Assembly (NCBI GenBank): GCA_046727435.1
Contig: JBKPCR010000099.1
Coordinates: 1 to 64,000 of the forward strand
From: CAVPRW01 sp046727435 [NCBI: bacterium]
GTDB lineage: Bacteria; Tectomicrobia; Entotheonellia; J063
Length of the DNA stretch: 64,000 nucleotides
Direction of reading: 5' to 3'
Positions 63,530 through 64,000 of the stretch are shown here, piece after piece (position 1 is the stretch's first letter; each line of letters opens with the position of its first letter). A program made the position numbers and the translations under genes. The notes beneath the pieces were generated by a model, which had not been told where the DNA came from, ran no database searches, and saw only the letters and a program-made list of their open reading frames with translations.

Positions 63530-64000
63530 CAAATCACATCCGCAAAGGTCTGTTCCATGTGTTTGAAGAAGATCACCCCGCCGATCAGCAGCGCGATGAC
63601 CGCGATGACGCTCACCATCATGATGCCGACATCCGGGCTCTGTTTTCCGAGGAGTGCCCAGCGGAAGCCCTCGATAACGCCGGCCATAGGGTTCAGGCCA
63701 TAAAGCACCCGCCACCCCTCTGGCACCACGCTCACCGGGTAAGCGACGGGCGAGGCATACATCCAGCATTGGATGAGGAAGGGGACCGTGTGTCGAACAT
63801 CACGGTAGCGGACGTTGAGGGCCGAGAGCCACAGACCAACAGCCAGAGCGGTGAGGAGCCCCAGGAGGAGGAAGCCGGGAAGCATGATGATGCCCCAGGT
63901 CGGGCTCACGCCATACCACGCCATCATGGCCAAGAGGAGGATGAAGGCCAGGAGGAAGTCGACCGCCGGTGAGACGACTGCCGCCAGCGGCATGATGAGT
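63529..64000 (-). CDS. wzm: ABC-2 type polysaccharide export permease (Wzm-like), 5' end beyond window
   Basis: About 157 C-terminal residues are visible. The features are those of Wzm/TagG permeases: PLAAVVSPAVDFLLAFILL, the conserved LNVRYRDVRHTVPFLIQCWMY, YASPVAYPVSVVPE, and LNPMAGVIEGFRWALLG, with four to five helices. The start would lie past position 64000 on this strand. It pairs with the ATPase downstream through an overlapping stop and start. Together they move the lipid-linked glycan across the inner membrane. Confidence 0.92.
   Translation of the reverse strand, partial: LIMPLAAVVSPAVDFLLAFILLLAMMAWYGVSPTWGIIMLPGFLLLGLLTALAVGLWLSALNVRYRDVRHTVPFLIQCWMYASPVAYPVSVVPEGWRVLYGLNPMAGVIEGFRWALLGKQSPDVGIMMVSVIAVIALLIGGVIFFKHMEQTFADVI

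Overview
The window comes from a Gram-negative bacterium of moderately high G+C. Support for this is a predicted outer-membrane export lipoprotein, an outer-membrane beta-barrel ending in Phe, and an ABC exporter with a Wzt-type ATPase. Several genes belong to families known from exosortase-A (PEP-CTERM) loci: a Stp1-like sugar transferase, an O-glycosylation ligase, a FemAB-like protein and the beta-barrel. No exosortase or PEP-CTERM anchor was seen here. The phylum cannot be fixed from the sequence; a Nitrospirota/Methylomirabilota-like soil or sediment lineage would fit but is a guess.

Layout. Positions 1-5.3 kb hold a partial ThDP enzyme, a coiled-coil protein with 54-bp in-frame repeats, and the debris of a surface-polysaccharide operon (GT2 tail, ArnT-like head, Wzz/GumC head) behind an intact Wza/GumB-like gene. 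Positions 5.3-13 kb hold a PilZ gene, LuxR and Fn3 gene remnants, the beta-barrel gene, and an IS5-like transposase gene split by a group II intron. Positions 13-28.5 kb hold secreted or surface proteins: a LamG-flanked copper-radical (galactose/glyoxal) oxidase, a secreted protein of unknown function, two glycosyltransferases, a PcRGLX/YetA-like protein, a decayed Fn3/PKD/LamG gene carrying a small MITE-like insertion, and two further secreted proteins.

Positions 28.5-44.7 kb are a minus-strand glycan assembly region: O-ligase, FemAB, several glycosyltransferases, asparagine synthase, and a compact acyl-activation set (acyl carrier protein, SDR, AMP-forming ligase, hexapeptide acyltransferase, membrane acyltransferase). 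Positions 45-64 kb read as one long minus-strand run of genes: Wzm/Wzt exporter, MFS protein, beta-propeller protein, the enzymes of a 3-amino-sugar pathway (Gfo/Idh dehydrogenase, a fused N-acyltransferase/aminotransferase, a NeuD/PglD-like acyltransferase, an epimerase, a second aminotransferase), then a 2881-residue secreted multidomain protein and a small Cys-rich exported protein.

Together the genes predict synthesis, acyl and amino decoration, export and surface processing of a complex polysaccharide. Many inactivated genes and mobile elements show that the locus is being remodelled. The least conventional parts are the carrier-protein acyl-tailoring set at 32.5-36.7 kb, the fused amino-sugar enzyme at 57.1-58.8 kb, and the giant surface protein with its small downstream partner at 45.1-54.1 kb.
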